Shown in pieces: positions 1-11,701 of a stretch of DNA of 64,000 nt; position 1 is the first letter of the stretch; every line of letters starts with the position of its first letter. The DNA is taken from NCBI RefSeq assembly GCF_035046505.1, contig NC_089827.1:63554856-63618855 (forward strand). The letters are read 5' to 3'. Below the pieces are notes generated by a model that saw only the letters and a list, made by a program, of their open reading frames with translations, was not told where the DNA came from and did no database searches. Made by a program: the position numbers and the translations under genes. Origin of the DNA: Tiliqua scincoides (lineage: Eukaryota > Chordata > Lepidosauria > Squamata > Scincidae).

Positions 1-1439
1 ACCTTCACAACTCTGACGATAACGAGAGGCTGATGATGAGAGGTCTCTTGAAGGCAACCTGAGGGCTGCTCTCGGGCAAGTCAAGGGAAGGACTCAAGAG
101 ACAGGTGAAGGAGGAGGAGAAGTGAAGCAGCCCCCTCCACACTACTGAACTCTGAGGCCTCACTGTTGGGCCAGCAACCTTCAATGAGTCAAAGGATAGC
201 CAGCATGGAAAAATTGTCATCACCACAACCTTCAATGCATCAAGAGATATTCAGCAAAGAAGAGCATCGATCTTGGAGATTTGATGAGACCTCACTATCA
301 CCCAGCCCCACAGACTTCAAGTTAAGATTCAGGTTCATAAAATTCATAAGAGTGTATGGTGAGGAGTGTCTCCTGGAACCTAACCCCATTTTTCCCAAAG
401 GCTCAATGATTCAGTATCTGCTAATTTGGTATCCACTACGTTTCGCAGGATCCTAACACTAGCTGAAAATGAGGACTGTCTATGTGAAAATGGTCACTTG
501 AAGATCATTTCATTCAAGTCCATGATGCCTCAGGTATGTCATTCACTTGCATCTAATACGTATGCAGACTAGTTACAACTTCCAGTATGGCTCTTTTTGA
601 TGAAGCATTCTACCTTTTAGATCTTTGAAAATGGTTGCTTTACTCTAGGAGACATGCTTTTCTCCACTGTTTCAATTAACAGGTTTAAATGCTTCTGTGT
701 CTCTCCAGTAAGGGTGACTGGTGCAATCTGGCACAGATTGTGGCCTGTGCAGGGTAAAAAAAAAGACATGCACACCTACTGGAAAGGAGGACCTTCTAGG
801 CCTGCCTTCCCCTTTCCATCCCAGACCCGCCTTCCTCTTTCCATCCCAAAGAAGTAATTTGTGCTGTTGGAACAGATAACACCATCTGTTCAATAGCTGC
901 ATGTGAAGAGCTTTGGATAGAGGCCACCATAATTTAACTAATTAAAGTCCTTATATAGGACTCTGGATGTGTTGGTTGTATATTTTGGGCATCAAGAACA
1001 AGTAACTGATTTTTTTTTTAAAAAAAGACTTTATATGAGGCTTGCAGAAGTCTGGTAAAAGACCATCAAAGCAATACTTTTGCAGTGCTGCTAGGATGTA
1101 AATCAGGTTAAATGTATTGTTCTGTTGCCTGGGCTCAGACTGGGGGAGTCTCCTATGGCGTCCCCTCAAACATAATCCCTGCAAATAAATAATTCAGCAG
1201 AAACTATTATGTCAATAGTTGTAATAGAGGCAAAATTATTCCAGCTGGTGGCATCATCAAAATGCTATTCCGGTTTTCACTCAGAGGGTACCAAAAGATG
1301 ACAGGCTTTCAGCAGGCGATTTCACAATGAGCTTTATGTCAAGGATGAAAAGAGTAAAAGCATCTTCCTTGCAGGTTTCATCCATTTTCTAGTTATGTTA
1401 AATGGCATCAGGCTATTAAGGCTGAATGCCTAAGTCCAC
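1..1439. other. unique sequence, no gene recognised
   Basis: I see no repeat family, RNA gene or recognisable protein here. A plus-strand frame of 96 codons starts at 166, but its composition is unremarkable, it matches no family I know and it has no nearby splice sites that make a convincing exon. Short A and T runs near 757 and 1012 are the only simple sequence. Probably intergenic or intronic. Confidence 0.5.
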
Positions 1440-1512
1440 TTACTAGGGTGCAAGCCTCATTGAGTTTGATGGGACCTACTTCTGTGTAAACGTGCTTAGC
1501 ATTGCACTGAAC
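1440..1512. mobile_element. short MITE remnant (TTACTTCTGAGTAA-type family)
   Basis: This piece resembles the roughly 90-bp palindromic MITE seen better at 41533-41624 and 56461-56547: a CATTGA..TGGGACCTACTTCTG core followed by GCATTGCACTG. It is diverged and its ends are unclear. Confidence 0.45.
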
Positions 1513-1822
1513 AAGATGCAAAAAAGGTAAGAAGATATAATGTATTGGACTAAGGTCCGAGGGAATTGCATGGAACTCCTCTTGACTACTACTCTACTTT
1601 ATCCTTCATGCAGCATCCCATTTCAGTCATCCTTACAAAAGCACCCTTGGTCTATTTTACAGAAAGGGAACTGAGGTTGATAGTCCTTCCAGGACAGGAA
1701 GGAGCTTTCCCCCACTATATCATCCACCCACTAACCCTTCTCCCCACATCATTCATGTGATGCAGACTGGAGTTCATCTCCAGCACCAAATGAACAATAT
1801 AATGTATAAGCTATATGAATGA

Positions 1823-2240
1823 CAGCCCAATCCTGAGCTTCCCTGAACCAGCTGGAGCAGCAGTGTTAAAGCCTCCCCTTCCCCCAGGGAAAGCCCAAGC
1901 CCCTCAATGAGGCTTCTCAAGTCTGCACCAGCTATTTTACTGGTGCAGACTTGATAGGCTCTATGTCAAGAGTTCCAGATACAGCAAAGCAGAGCTCCAA
2001 CGATTCCACCCCCTCCTGCACCAGTTACTCCCCCTCCCCACTCTCGCCCCGCCCTCATTCTGCCCCCACTGCCCCAGAGGATGCATTGTTGCCCGGCGGT
2101 TGCACTCACACCCAGTGGAGGAACATTCTTCTGCTGGCACTGGGCCCAGTGCCTAACTGGTGAGGGCACAGGGCCAGCATTCCCTACTCTGAGGGTGCTG
2201 TAAACATGCAGTGGTACTCAGTGCCAGCACTAGGGCTCAG
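1823..2240. mobile_element. Harbinger-like MITE, long type
   Basis: It begins with CAGCCCAATCCTGAGC, the terminal repeat shared by many elements in this window. The interior has the CC-rich stretch and the GTGCAGACTTG..GGCTC segment typical of the family. The right end is eroded, near GCACTAGGGCTCAGC. It has no coding capacity. The Harbinger assignment rests on TTA flanks seen at better copies, not at this one. Confidence 0.6.
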
Positions 2241-2259
2241 CAAGGATCATGCATATCAG

Positions 2260-4380
2260 GTGAATTGCACATAACTGTATGATTTCCTTGTATATTCTCT
2301 TCTATATCTTGCTTGCACTTACCAGTATGGCAACAACTGTCTTTGCTGCCCTATTAGAGGCTGGGGCGGGAGTGTTATATGCAATCACATCTTTGATTCT
2401 TGTTTAGCTGACAGAACAATCTCTTTATGGATCTGTATGCAGCTAATATATTTGATTTTCAGGTTATCTAATGCCTGCAGATACAAGCACTTTGATTGTT
2501 TACCATGAGGGAGTAATTGGTACCAGCTAAATAACTCCAAAGAGAGTGATTTGAGAGCCCCTCCACCTGTTATAGGAATCAGGTGCTTGATCAACCAGTC
2601 ATTACACAGCCAAAATTCCAATGTATCCTATAAAGCATAAATGAATGAATGAGAGAATGAATGCAACAATATTTTAATATGCAATCACAAACATTAATTA
2701 GCTATAATTATATTCTTCAAAACTTGATTTATATCAATTGGTGTTTACAAAACAGAAATGGAACTAAATAGCAGGCAATTTGTACAAAAATCAAGTAGTT
2801 TCAAATGCAGTTGTAGAAAACTCACACCAACCTACCTGGACAGATTCTTATGGAAAATGTTATCTTGATAGTTTCAGTATGAAATCTGCTGATCCCTCCC
2901 AGAACCCTCCCCACAATTCAAACCTTTACTTTGATTTTAATACAGTTTTGAAATGTAAGGTGCACACCTCAGTCATGTTATTCCAAGAATACCATTGTAG
3001 CAAATAGGATAGATTTCTGAACCTGAAATTAGACATCTTGTGACCCAGCTTGTGACCCACCCACCCATCCTTCACTTTAAAGCTCCCACCAACTACCTAC
3101 TTTGTAGGGAATCAGTAGTGGCTTGACCCTTCTGACACTGTGTCATCACCAATCTTGTCTGGGTAAACAAGCACAGACACAGGTACAAAACTAACAATAT
3201 ACTGTATGTGAACTTGATTCCACAATTTGCTACCCAGAGGCAGAATACACACAGCCTTTGGATCACGGCTTCCTTGTGCCAAATCCTACTGTTGTCTTGT
3301 CTAGGTCTTTCTTGCAGTAACTATAGCTTGGATCCCAAAAAAGCAGTGACCAGAAAGAAAAAAATGATCAGGTGCTTTTCTGCAAACTCCAAACACAAGT
3401 GCTAATGGAAGATTTGTCACAGCACCGAGCCACAATCCGCGGTCGCACAACAGTACAAGGAGCACGGGGGAATAAAGAAGAGACAAGCTGCAACTTCTGA
3501 ATCCTAGTAGGTCATTAAAAGGTTTTGAAGACAGCTTGCACAAATGGAGGAATTCCTTTGGAACTGGGACACTTTTCTAACACAGGTTGAAAACAAGCAT
3601 TGAGCAGAAAAAAAGAAATTCCATTAGTGGAAACACATGTTTGTGTTCCAAACTTGCAAACGAAGCAAAAGCAAAAAACAAAACACAAAACCTCCAGTTA
3701 AGCTGCTTGCCTTGCCTCCCCATATCTGTTGTGGTGCAACCAGTGTTTTGTGCTAGCACAATAAACAATATGGTCCTCATCTTTACTGTATGAGCAGGAA
3801 GGACTGTATGTGAATAGTCACATTTCTGTTCTGAAAACTAAAAAAAAGACCATTCTAAATGTAACTTTACTACACACAGCCTGAATTTTTACACTGCAAA
3901 GCAAACATATTGTGCAAGGGACAGACAACATATCATGCTACATTACACTGCATTTTAAAGACATCATCTCCATACACAAAAGTTATTTCCTTTCCAGTTT
4001 ATCACATTAATTTCTTATTTGTATTAAGAGTGTTCTGTACAGACCTATTATTCTGGATCTAACAGAGGATGTCCTGCTTGGGCAAATCTTTGGACTGCCA
4101 TGTGACACAGGGTGCTCCCTCAAGTGGCGCATTCATCTGGTCATACCCATACACACCCCACACCCTCTTCTTCATCTAACCCATCGTTTGCCCCAATGAC
4201 CAACAGCAGCAGAGAATAGGGGGCATATGTTCATTGAGAAGCACCTCCCGCCTTGCAGCCAAGGAGTCACTGAGTGAGCACGCTGCAGGTTCTGAGATCA
4301 GAGAGGACCCTCCTTCCCATGGAGTTCCACCATGAAGCTAGCTGAGAGAAGAAAGTTGTGGGAAGAAGGTATCCTTGTCT
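2260..4380. other. unique AT-rich sequence
   Basis: No repeat or gene is recognised. There is a short AATG-type run near 2640-2665. Several 60-80 codon frames occur on both strands, but none resembles a known protein or is flanked by convincing splice sites. Confidence 0.5.
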
Positions 4381-4399
4381 CCTAACAAAGAGACAACAA

Positions 4400-4727
4400 G
4401 GGTGATCCAGACAAAGTCTTTATTGAACAGTATCAATGACAGAGCAGCATCTGAAAGAGAAACATGCAAGCGGGGTTGCCAACCATCTCCTTACAGCAGA
4501 GCAGTTGTGCCACTGCAAGTCATCCAACAGACAGCCAAGTAACAGATGCCGGTGAAGTCTGGATGCACCAGTTGGTTCACCATCTGTCATGCTGCAAAGT
4601 CACAGCAGCCTGTCTTGAAAGACTAGGTTGGTCACCTTGCTGAGCAGAAGCTGGGCTCCAGCTGATCACTGAAGGCTGCAGGCTTCCCTTGGGGTCTGCG
4701 CAGTGCCTTCACCTGACAGACAGCTGC
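4400..4727 (-). other. candidate terminal exon with poly(A) signal
   Basis: On the minus strand a strong 3' splice site (pyrimidine tract then TTCCCACAG) ends at 4728. The sequence after it runs to an AATAAA signal at 4424-4419, followed by a GT-rich stretch (TTGTTGTCTCTTTGTT), as expected beyond a cleavage site near 4400. Read in phase with the exon at 4989-4909, the frame stays open for 19 further complete codons and ends with TGA at 4668-4666, leaving a 3' UTR of about 260 nt. No protein family is recognised. It could be the last exon of a lncRNA or of a small-protein gene, or a chance arrangement. Confidence 0.4.
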
Positions 4728-4908
4728 CTGTGGGAAGCAAGGAAAAACACAGAGGGAATAACAAGGTATTGATAACAGCAGCAGTCAGTCACACCCGTTC
4801 TCTGGACTGAGACACATACTCAGTATTTGTAAGGGAGGATGGGGCCTTCAGAGCGTACATGCAGTGGTTCCCTGTTGGGGGCAAGAGCACGGTGGGTTGG
4901 AACATTAC

Positions 4909-4989
4909 CTTTCCCTCTCCTGGGGTTGAGGGCTGCAGTGAAACTCTGCAGAGGACTACAGTTCAACCCCCTGTGGCAATGATGCAGTC
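4909..4989 (-). other. candidate internal exon, 81 nt
   Basis: The minus strand shows a good acceptor, CCCCTTTTGTCTTTCAG, ending at 4990, and a good donor, GGGAAAG followed by GTAATG, starting at 4908. The exon has one fully open frame (after two leading bases) of 26 codons. That frame joins in phase both to the exon at 5345-5248 and to the terminal exon at 4727. The introns on either side would be 258 and 181 nt, which is short but not unusual. The product is not recognised. Confidence 0.4.
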
Positions 4990-5247
4990 CTGAAAGACAA
5001 AAGGGGTTCAGATGAGCATTTGGCCAGCACTACCAATGGTTGGCGTCACTGGCATTTGCCAAAAGACAGCAGACATTCTCCGCTCCTAGTTGATGCACAT
5101 GGAAGAGATAGTTAGGCAACACACTTTATAGCAGAGACACTTCTGATAATGCTGAAGAGCCAGAATGAGGAGGATAGAGGCATGAGACACAGGTGCAACA
5201 TCGAGTGCACTACAGCATGGAATTCTACCCCGTTCCCCTTTGTTTAC

Positions 5248-5345
5248 CTGTGTGGGTGCATTGTGCTTGCTTCCCCTCATTTGGGGTGGTGAGGTAGAGG
5301 TTCCCATTGGGTGTTTGCATGTGGAATGCTCCTGGAGGAGACTAC
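5248..5345 (-). other. candidate exon, 98 nt, with possible start codon
   Basis: The minus-strand acceptor TTCTTATTGCAG ends at 5346, and a second possible AG lies 14 bases upstream. The donor CACACAG followed by GTAAAC starts at 5247. An ATG at 5320-5318 opens a frame that runs through this exon and the next two to give 71 codons. The frame is closed by a TAG just upstream of that ATG inside the exon, so this would be the start of translation if the frame is used. No homologue is recognised; a lncRNA is equally possible. Confidence 0.38.
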
Positions 5346-5720
5346 CTGCAATAAGAATTCTGAGAAAACAAGAATTAACACAATATTCTGTCACCCTTGT
5401 TGTGAGGACCAAGGGGTGGTTTGTGCAAAGCGGTCCTTTGCGGGCCAAGTGCCGTTTCACCATAATTCCCATCACCAGAGTTCCCCTTGGAGAGACCAGA
5501 GAGGTATAGCATCATGCTGCACATCTTCTCATCCAAGATGTAGTCTTCTTGGCAGGGGCACTGGTACTGGGATTGATGTGCTATTGTGCTGTGTCCATTG
5601 GTAGGTGGAATTTGTCAGCATAGCTGTCTTTGCATTGGCATACATGGAAATACACTGAGCTCTCGCAGGGGTAAGATTGGGCCTTAGTATTGAAAGAGGA
5701 GAACAGCTGAGGGGATCTAA

Positions 5721-5874
5721 GGGCCCAATCCTATCCAACTGTCCCCAAGGTAAAGGAACAAGCATTCCCTTATCTTGAGGAGGTTCTCTGTGACTAGCCC
5801 CCCACCACAGGATGCAATGCATGACCCCTTGGTATGGCACCATCAGTGCTAGAAAGTTGGATAGGATTGGGCCC
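5721..5874. mobile_element. Harbinger-like MITE, short type
   Basis: The ends are inverted: GGGCCCAATCCTATCCAACT on the left and AGTTGGATAGGATTGGGCCC, near 5855-5874, on the right. The sequence left of the element reads TAA; the right flank is CCA, so no clean duplication is left. The interior contains the CTTATCTTGAGGAGG segment shared with the copies at 11702 and 17336. Non-coding. Confidence 0.7.
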
Positions 5875-6103
5875 CCAATCCCCTGAAAGGTTGTGCAAAG
5901 TGGGCCAAAGTGTTGGGTCCAAGATGCAAGCTGTCCCTGTCTATACCTTCAAAGACAAATAAGTCTGGCTTTTTCAGTTTTGTACTCTTAGCTGTTATTC
6001 CTTGCAACGTCTTGAGATAGATGACAATTTCTCTAGTTCTTTAACTATACTGTCTGCATATGGTGCATAGAAATCCCATAGTCCATGATGAAGCAAAAAT
6101 TAC

Positions 6104-6157
6104 CTGTTCAAGCACACAAGTTATAGTTACCAATGGGCAAATCGCAGCCATTTTTCA
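6104..6157 (-). other. weak candidate upstream exon
   Basis: On the minus strand an acceptor-like TGTTTCAG ends at 6158 and a donor, GAACAG followed by GTAATT, starts at 6103. An ATG at 6151-6149 (context AAAAATGGC) opens 16 codons to the donor. Spliced to 5345 this frame would stop within that exon, so it would not extend the 71-codon frame. It may be a leader exon of the same transcript or chance. Confidence 0.2.
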
Positions 6158-6419
6158 CTGAAACACTCCAAGGAACTTGAGCGAGAGATCACTGTTACCA
6201 TGACAAACTTCAGACTACTATTCTGCTGGTTCAACCAGACTAATCCATGGCAAAGCTTACAAATGTGGTGGAACTAGCATTCTGTCAGCACCAACCACTT
6301 TAACAGCAGTTGTAAAAGGCATTCTGACATCGTGCAGATGCGCGCACAGCCAGAGCGCCAGCAGGAAGGCCAGAACATTCCCACATGCACCAATGGCTCC
6401 CCTTGGACCTGCAAAGTTG

Positions 6420-6622
6420 GTGGGGGAGACAGGATGAGGTGGGGTAGAGCAGAACAGGGAGGCATGGGATGTGGGATGGGGCAAGTTCGGTGTCAGTGGC
6501 AGCCACCAAATCCTAGCCCCCTTCCCAGATCCAATCCTGCAGCATGCTGGAGAAGGCTTACCTTGAGGAGACCTCCACAACTGCCCCCTCCACAAGATGC
6601 AGCGTTAGACATTTTGGTATTA
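6420..6622. mobile_element. Harbinger-like MITE remnants
   Basis: The segment holds pieces of the MITE family: CCAATCCTGCAGCATGCTGG followed by GGCTTACCTTGAGGAGACC and a CCACAAGATGCAGC stretch. These match the order in the short elements at 5721 and 11702. The ends are not resolved and it may be two overlapping fragments. Confidence 0.5.
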
Positions 6623-6624
6623 CT

Positions 6625-7618
6625 GAATAGGGCAGGGGGAATAATAGCATTGGGCTGTGAGTTACAGTTGGTCACACAAGCACGTTCACATAGGTGCAGT
6701 CTGTCCACTGTACTTTTGCACAACCATGGTAGCACTGTCTCCTTCAGAGATTAGGAGACAGGGCCTCCTCCAGAGGTAAGGAGATGTCTATAGCATTGAT
6801 TAATGTTAATTAATGTGACCCAACATTATTCCAACTAAACTTTTTTTTTTTTTTGTGGTGGATAGTGGGCAATATTTCATACTTTCAGTTTTAGTTTCAT
6901 TCTGCTTAACTTTGTTGAACTGTGGTACCCTTTCCTTTTTAAAAAATTAAGCTCTTTTGTATTTGTTCTTTTTCTGTTTTAACATGTAAGCGATCCTGGG
7001 AGTTTTATACTGACAGGCAGCATATAAATACACTGAAAACAGACAACAATATTTTTGCATTTGTTGTATGTGTACAAATGCAATACATTAAATCCATAAA
7101 ACATTTTACAGGTATACCTTAAGAATATAATGTGTGAAACTGTTATTAGGCACACCTCACTTTGGATGGTACCCAGAATTTCAAGCCAAGATGCTTATCA
7201 CGTTAAGCGTTCTGAATGGTTCAGTTCTCCAAGCAGGAACTGTTTTCAAAAAGCTGAACAAGCAGCAGGATTTATTGTAGAAGAGAATTTTAAATTATGC
7301 CCTAAAACTGCCTTCAAACTTTTGCAATGAAATACAAGCACTTTACTGTTTAAAGTCAACATCAGTTTTTTTACCTAGTGGGGTGGGCAGGAGGGTGAGA
7401 AAACAAGGATATGTGATATGGAGTTGTGCATAAAGCATCCGATAACACCAGAATCAGATAGCTTTGGGTCCTGTTAAACAATCCATCGCACAGATTTTAA
7501 GGCAGATCAGGGACTCTGAAAGAGCAACATTTGGTGTGCCCCTGACCAGACCAAGTTGAAATGAATCCTGAATAGCAACAACCCAGCTGCCTGGCTCCTT
7601 TTGACCTAGCCTAGTGAC
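6625..7618. other. unique AT-rich sequence
   Basis: No gene or clear repeat is seen. There is a T14 run at about 6841. A 66-codon plus-strand frame at 7130-7330 resembles nothing I know. Confidence 0.45.
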
Positions 7619-7621
7619 TTA

Positions 7622-8091
7622 CAGCCCAATCCTAAGAGCTAGTACCACTGGCGCTGAGCTCTAGCACTGGTGCTAGATGCTGTAAATGTGCCATAAAACA
7701 CATTTATGGCCCATGAGAGGAGCGAGCACCAGCGCCAGGTCACCACCAGAAGGACATGGGCCAGCAGTAAGTGGTACCACTGGCCAGTGGTGTGGCTGTT
7801 CATGGCGGGGGGGAGGCATTTTGGGGTGGGGGGAAGGCAGAATGGGGGGAGGGACCAGCGGAGGCCTCCTCCTCCAGATCCTTTCCTTTGTGTTGGCTGA
7901 AAAGCGTGATACATGCAAAATAGCTGGCTCAGACTCGAGTAGCCCCATTGCACGGCCTGCGCCCTTACTTGGGGAAAGGGGATGTTTGTCCCCTTCCCCT
8001 GAGGAGGCCTCTGGCAGCCTCCCTGGGGCCACTGCGGTCGCCATTTTGGCGCCAATGTTTCAGTGGCACTGGTGCCAATAGGATTGGGCTG
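7622..8091. mobile_element. Harbinger-like MITE, long type, both ends present
   Basis: Left end CAGCCCAATCCTAAG, right end ATAGGATTGGGCTG, in inverted orientation. TTA precedes the left end (7619-7621), but CCC follows the right end, so the duplication is incomplete. The interior is GC-rich, with a G-rich run at 7806-7855 and the CATAAAACACATTTATGGC palindrome at 7693-7711. No transposase. Confidence 0.72.
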
Positions 8092-8099
8092 CCCATACT

Positions 8100-9690
8100 G
8101 GAACTTCTGGGTTTGTCAGTCTTTAGTACAGAGTGTTATATGGGATTCTGGGAAATAGCTACTAACAGGGCTAGGTAGGGTTAGCTGCACTTCCATTTGC
8201 TTTTGTGTGATTAATTTGCCACCACTGTACCTCTACCCATATATACACACCCATAAATGTGTATTTTTTTATACTATCTCCTCTGTTCACCTCATGCATC
8301 TGATATAGGTACACCACTCTGTCGGAGAGCTCATGCCACATTAAAACAATTACTTTCTAAGGACACACAGAACTTTAAAAAAAAAACAAAAACATATTTT
8401 AAAGTCATACCAAATGACATTTCAGTTTGAAGGACAGAATCCTTGGTTATTTTCCACAAGTTTTTAGTCACTAGCAATTTTAATCACATTGCAATTTACT
8501 TCAGCATTCAGTAATGACCATACACCTACTGTAGTTTTCATTATCTAGAGAAAGCTTCGGCTTTATCATCAGCCCATGAATTCATTAATTTCTTTATTAA
8601 TCCAAATGATTTTCTTCTATTTTTATATGCCCCGAGGCTGCCTTAGCAAGATCAACTCCCTCCGTGTTCCATAAAATTGTAATCAATCTCTATTATAGTC
8701 ATGAAAATGGTATTTGTCACTTTGCTGAGGGGGAAAAAAATAATCAATATGTCTTCTAGGGCAGAACAGGCATTTAATACGTCGAACTGATGCCTGTTAG
8801 AGAAATTTAGCTTGCCAGCAGCTTGAGACAAGCTAATAGAAATCTAGAAAATTTGTTGATGGTTGGAAGAATATACAGCCATGCCTGAAAAATTAATATT
8901 GGGGCATTGAGAATGGGCTGTCATTTCATATGCTGAAGAGAAAATGGATTTAGACCAGCAAATCCCAATGGAAATTCCTGTCCTCTTTAAAGATAAATCC
9001 CCTCCAAACCAGGCACAAAATGGAATTTGTGCTCACGGTATACTTCGGGGATGGCTATATTTTCGAAAACTGAAAGATGCTTCTTCGTAGTTATCTCAGG
9101 CCCTGTCCAGCATCTGTGGTATTAAAAACAACTTCAACAGAGCACAGGGAATGGCCCAGGAACACACAACTGCTAGAGAAGTTAAAATGTCAATACAGTG
9201 ACAACATGTAAAATATTACCTCATTTACCAAGGTTTTAATGCTATTTTAGGCACCCAGGGGATGATGCATTTATGTGAATTAATGTTTTGTTCTGACAGA
9301 ATATTAAACTGACACATTTCTTCTTTCTTTCTGCCAGGTAGCAGCAATTATTTCAATTGTGTTTTATACTCAAAGTCATCTTTTATTCTGCAATCAGGTT
9401 CGAAGCCTTTTGGGGGGGGTGTGTGTGAGTGTGCCTATGTGTTTGTGTATAGACACTAAAGTCCTATCGTCAGAGCTCAAATAAAGGCAAAGAATGCCTT
9501 TGAGAAAACAAGATGCAGGATGCATCTCAGAAACTATTTACCCTTAAAGACCACATGGCCTGGGTTCATAGATGTGTTGGTCAGGGGAGATGGTCCATTC
9601 TTCAACATGGACTGGATGACCTGTTGAATTCTTTCAGCACTGTATTGCACAGCCAATGAAAACCAATGGGTTTCAACTCAATATGAGGGC
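8100..9690. other. repeat-poor unique stretch, possible conserved non-coding DNA
   Basis: About 1.6 kb without a recognised transposon. The part from about 8400 to 9130 is AT-rich with varied, non-repetitive sequence, many homeodomain-type TAAT/ATTA cores (for example near 8582-8600) and no long frame. A GT-rich tract lies near 9413-9450. This texture fits old, constrained non-coding DNA, but conservation cannot be judged from one sequence. Confidence 0.35.
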
Positions 9691-9714
9691 ATCACTATAT
9701 TTCAACCGTGAGCT

Positions 9715-10075
9715 GGGTGTTTCAACTGTGAGCTTGGTGTTGTTGGGGCCCAGAGCCCCAACACAGAGCTATGGATCTGGCAAAGTTGAGCTCTGCCAAT
9801 CCCCCCCTCCCATCCCATTCCTTCCCCCTGCCCTGCCTTCTCCCTGCCCTCCCCCTGTCCCAGAATTTCTTCCCCTACACCCCCAAATCACCACCACCTG
9901 GTGCTCTCCCAGAGCACCAGGCAGCACCTCGTTGGCCTCCAACCAGTGCTGGCCCAATGCAGGCTAACGCTAGGCCAGCTGGGCTGGCACCAATTGCCCC
10001 AGGCATGCCTTATGGCACATTTGCGACAGTGCGTGCTGGTGGTGGGCCAGCACAAGCCTATCAAGATCAGGCTCT
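9715..10075. mobile_element. Harbinger-like MITE, partial
   Basis: The interior (GATCTGGCAAAGTTGAGCTC, then a long CCCCTCCC tract, then GGCCAGCACAAGCC) matches the copy at 27972-28513. The right end reads ATCAGGCTC followed by TTA. The left end is missing or too diverged to place. Confidence 0.55.
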
Positions 10076-10512
10076 TAGTTCCTTTTGCATATATGTCATT
10101 CGAGTAGATATCATTCACGTGGTTTCTTCTCAAAGTTAACCAACTCCACGAACTGCAACCTAACAGACCCCAGCAAAGTTTGCAGTTACACTTACAAATA
10201 TTTCTTTAAACATAAACGTGGAATACAAATGTTGATTTAATCACTAGGTTGGGGGTTTGGAATTATAGGCCATAAGGAAATACATATGTTTCTGTAGGAA
10301 GGGTCCAGAAGAACACGTTGGAAATGAATGGGAATTGTGCTAGAGCCTAGGACACAATGCTGGTATATTGCACTCTTATATTTCTAAATTTTCTAATTAA
10401 AATGTCTAATCAAACAGAAATCCAGCAAAAACAGAATATTTCCCTCCATTTCCAATGAAAACTCAAAACAGTCTGAGTGAACAAATGAGCGTTTCACATG
10501 TTATCCTGCAAA

Positions 10513-11010
10513 CAGCCCAATCCAGTGCAAATTTCTGTGCTGGATCCTGCACAGGAATTTCAGCTGTTCAAAGTCTCTGTGGAGTAAAGGGACATGTGTC
10601 ACGTTGCCCCGGGGTAAGCCCCAGCGGTTGCAATGGGGCAACTCGGACCTGCATGAGCTCAATTGCTGGCACAACTCCATGTTGCCCCAGCGGATTGAGC
10701 CCAGGTCGTTAGGCTCTTGGCCACACTGCTACCACCAAACCCGCCTGCTCTTGATCCCTTTTGGCCCACCCTGTCATTGTCCTCCCCCTGCCCTGTTACA
10801 CCCTTCCCTGCCCCATTCCACCTCTGTGCTGCTTGGCAAGGTCCGTGGTGTCTGCTTCTCCCTATGCCTGTGCAAGCGGGCCAACACGACCCTTCACACC
10901 AGCCCACCTGACTGATATGTCATCGCAAAGTACCTTACAGTACTTTTGCAATGGCAAGCACCTGTTGCAGCCCATTCTGCACCAGCCCACACGCTGTTCA
11001 GGACTGTGTC
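10513..11010. mobile_element. Harbinger-like MITE, long type
   Basis: It starts CAGCCCAATCCAGTGC and ends near TTCAGGACTGTGTC, a diverged form of the usual GGATTGGGC end. The interior has CAATGGGGCAACTCGGACCT and a CC-rich tract, as in the copy at 46631. Non-coding. Confidence 0.6.
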
Positions 11011-11014
11011 ATAA

Positions 11015-11695
11015 GAGTACAGACATTTGTAAGAATTGCAAAAGTTAGTGTTGTGTGACGTTGTCCACACTCACAGTTATGCTCTGCATGAGAGGAAACA
11101 TTTGAAATTCAAACAAGAACTGTTCAAGAATCATTTCAGATAAAGTGCTCCTGCAGGTAGTTGGAAATATCAGCCATTTTCATCAGAGTTGTCAGGTTTT
11201 ACATGCATACGGATGGTTAGGAAAAGGGCACATCTATGATCTACTTCATGAGCTTCACACAGCGGTGTTAACTCTCGTCTCTCTTTTTCCCCACTTTTTG
11301 TCGGAAGGCGAAATCCTGTCAACAAAATTGACATTTGGGAAAGTTGCGCACACAACTCATTCTGTTTCAAAGCCCAACCCACACTCCCTCCTCGCAAGCG
11401 TATTCAATTGGCTAGATAAGAGGCGTAATCGAGGTATTAAGTATTAATATTGCTACAATCAGTATTTTGTGCCCTAAGGGAAACGGTCACATTGCTTTTC
11501 CTTTAGCTTTCGGGAGATAATTTGCAAACTCCGCAAAAGCGCATTTCACCTGTTTGAAAGCACAAATTCCACAGTGAGGAAGGGAAAAGAGGAAAATGTG
11601 TTTTGTTTTTTTTCCAATTAGAAGTGCCAAGCAAGAGTTAACCATCATTAGACATTAATATGAGCATTCTATGAAGGTGTGGTTCTATTCTATGT
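11015..11695. other. unique stretch with scattered CpGs, possible conserved element
   Basis: No repeat is recognised. From about 11260 to 11600 it holds several CpG sites in otherwise AT-rich sequence (near 11308, 11345, 11397, 11424, 11434 and 11534). That is unusual for old neutral reptile DNA. No plausible exon was found. It may be a regulatory element. Confidence 0.3.
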
Positions 11696-11701
11696 TGTTT
11701 A

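Noticed and set aside
7639-8081. Proline/glycine-rich proteins of 120-140 codons on both strands
   Set aside because: They lie inside a GC-rich Harbinger-like MITE; long frames on both strands reflect composition.
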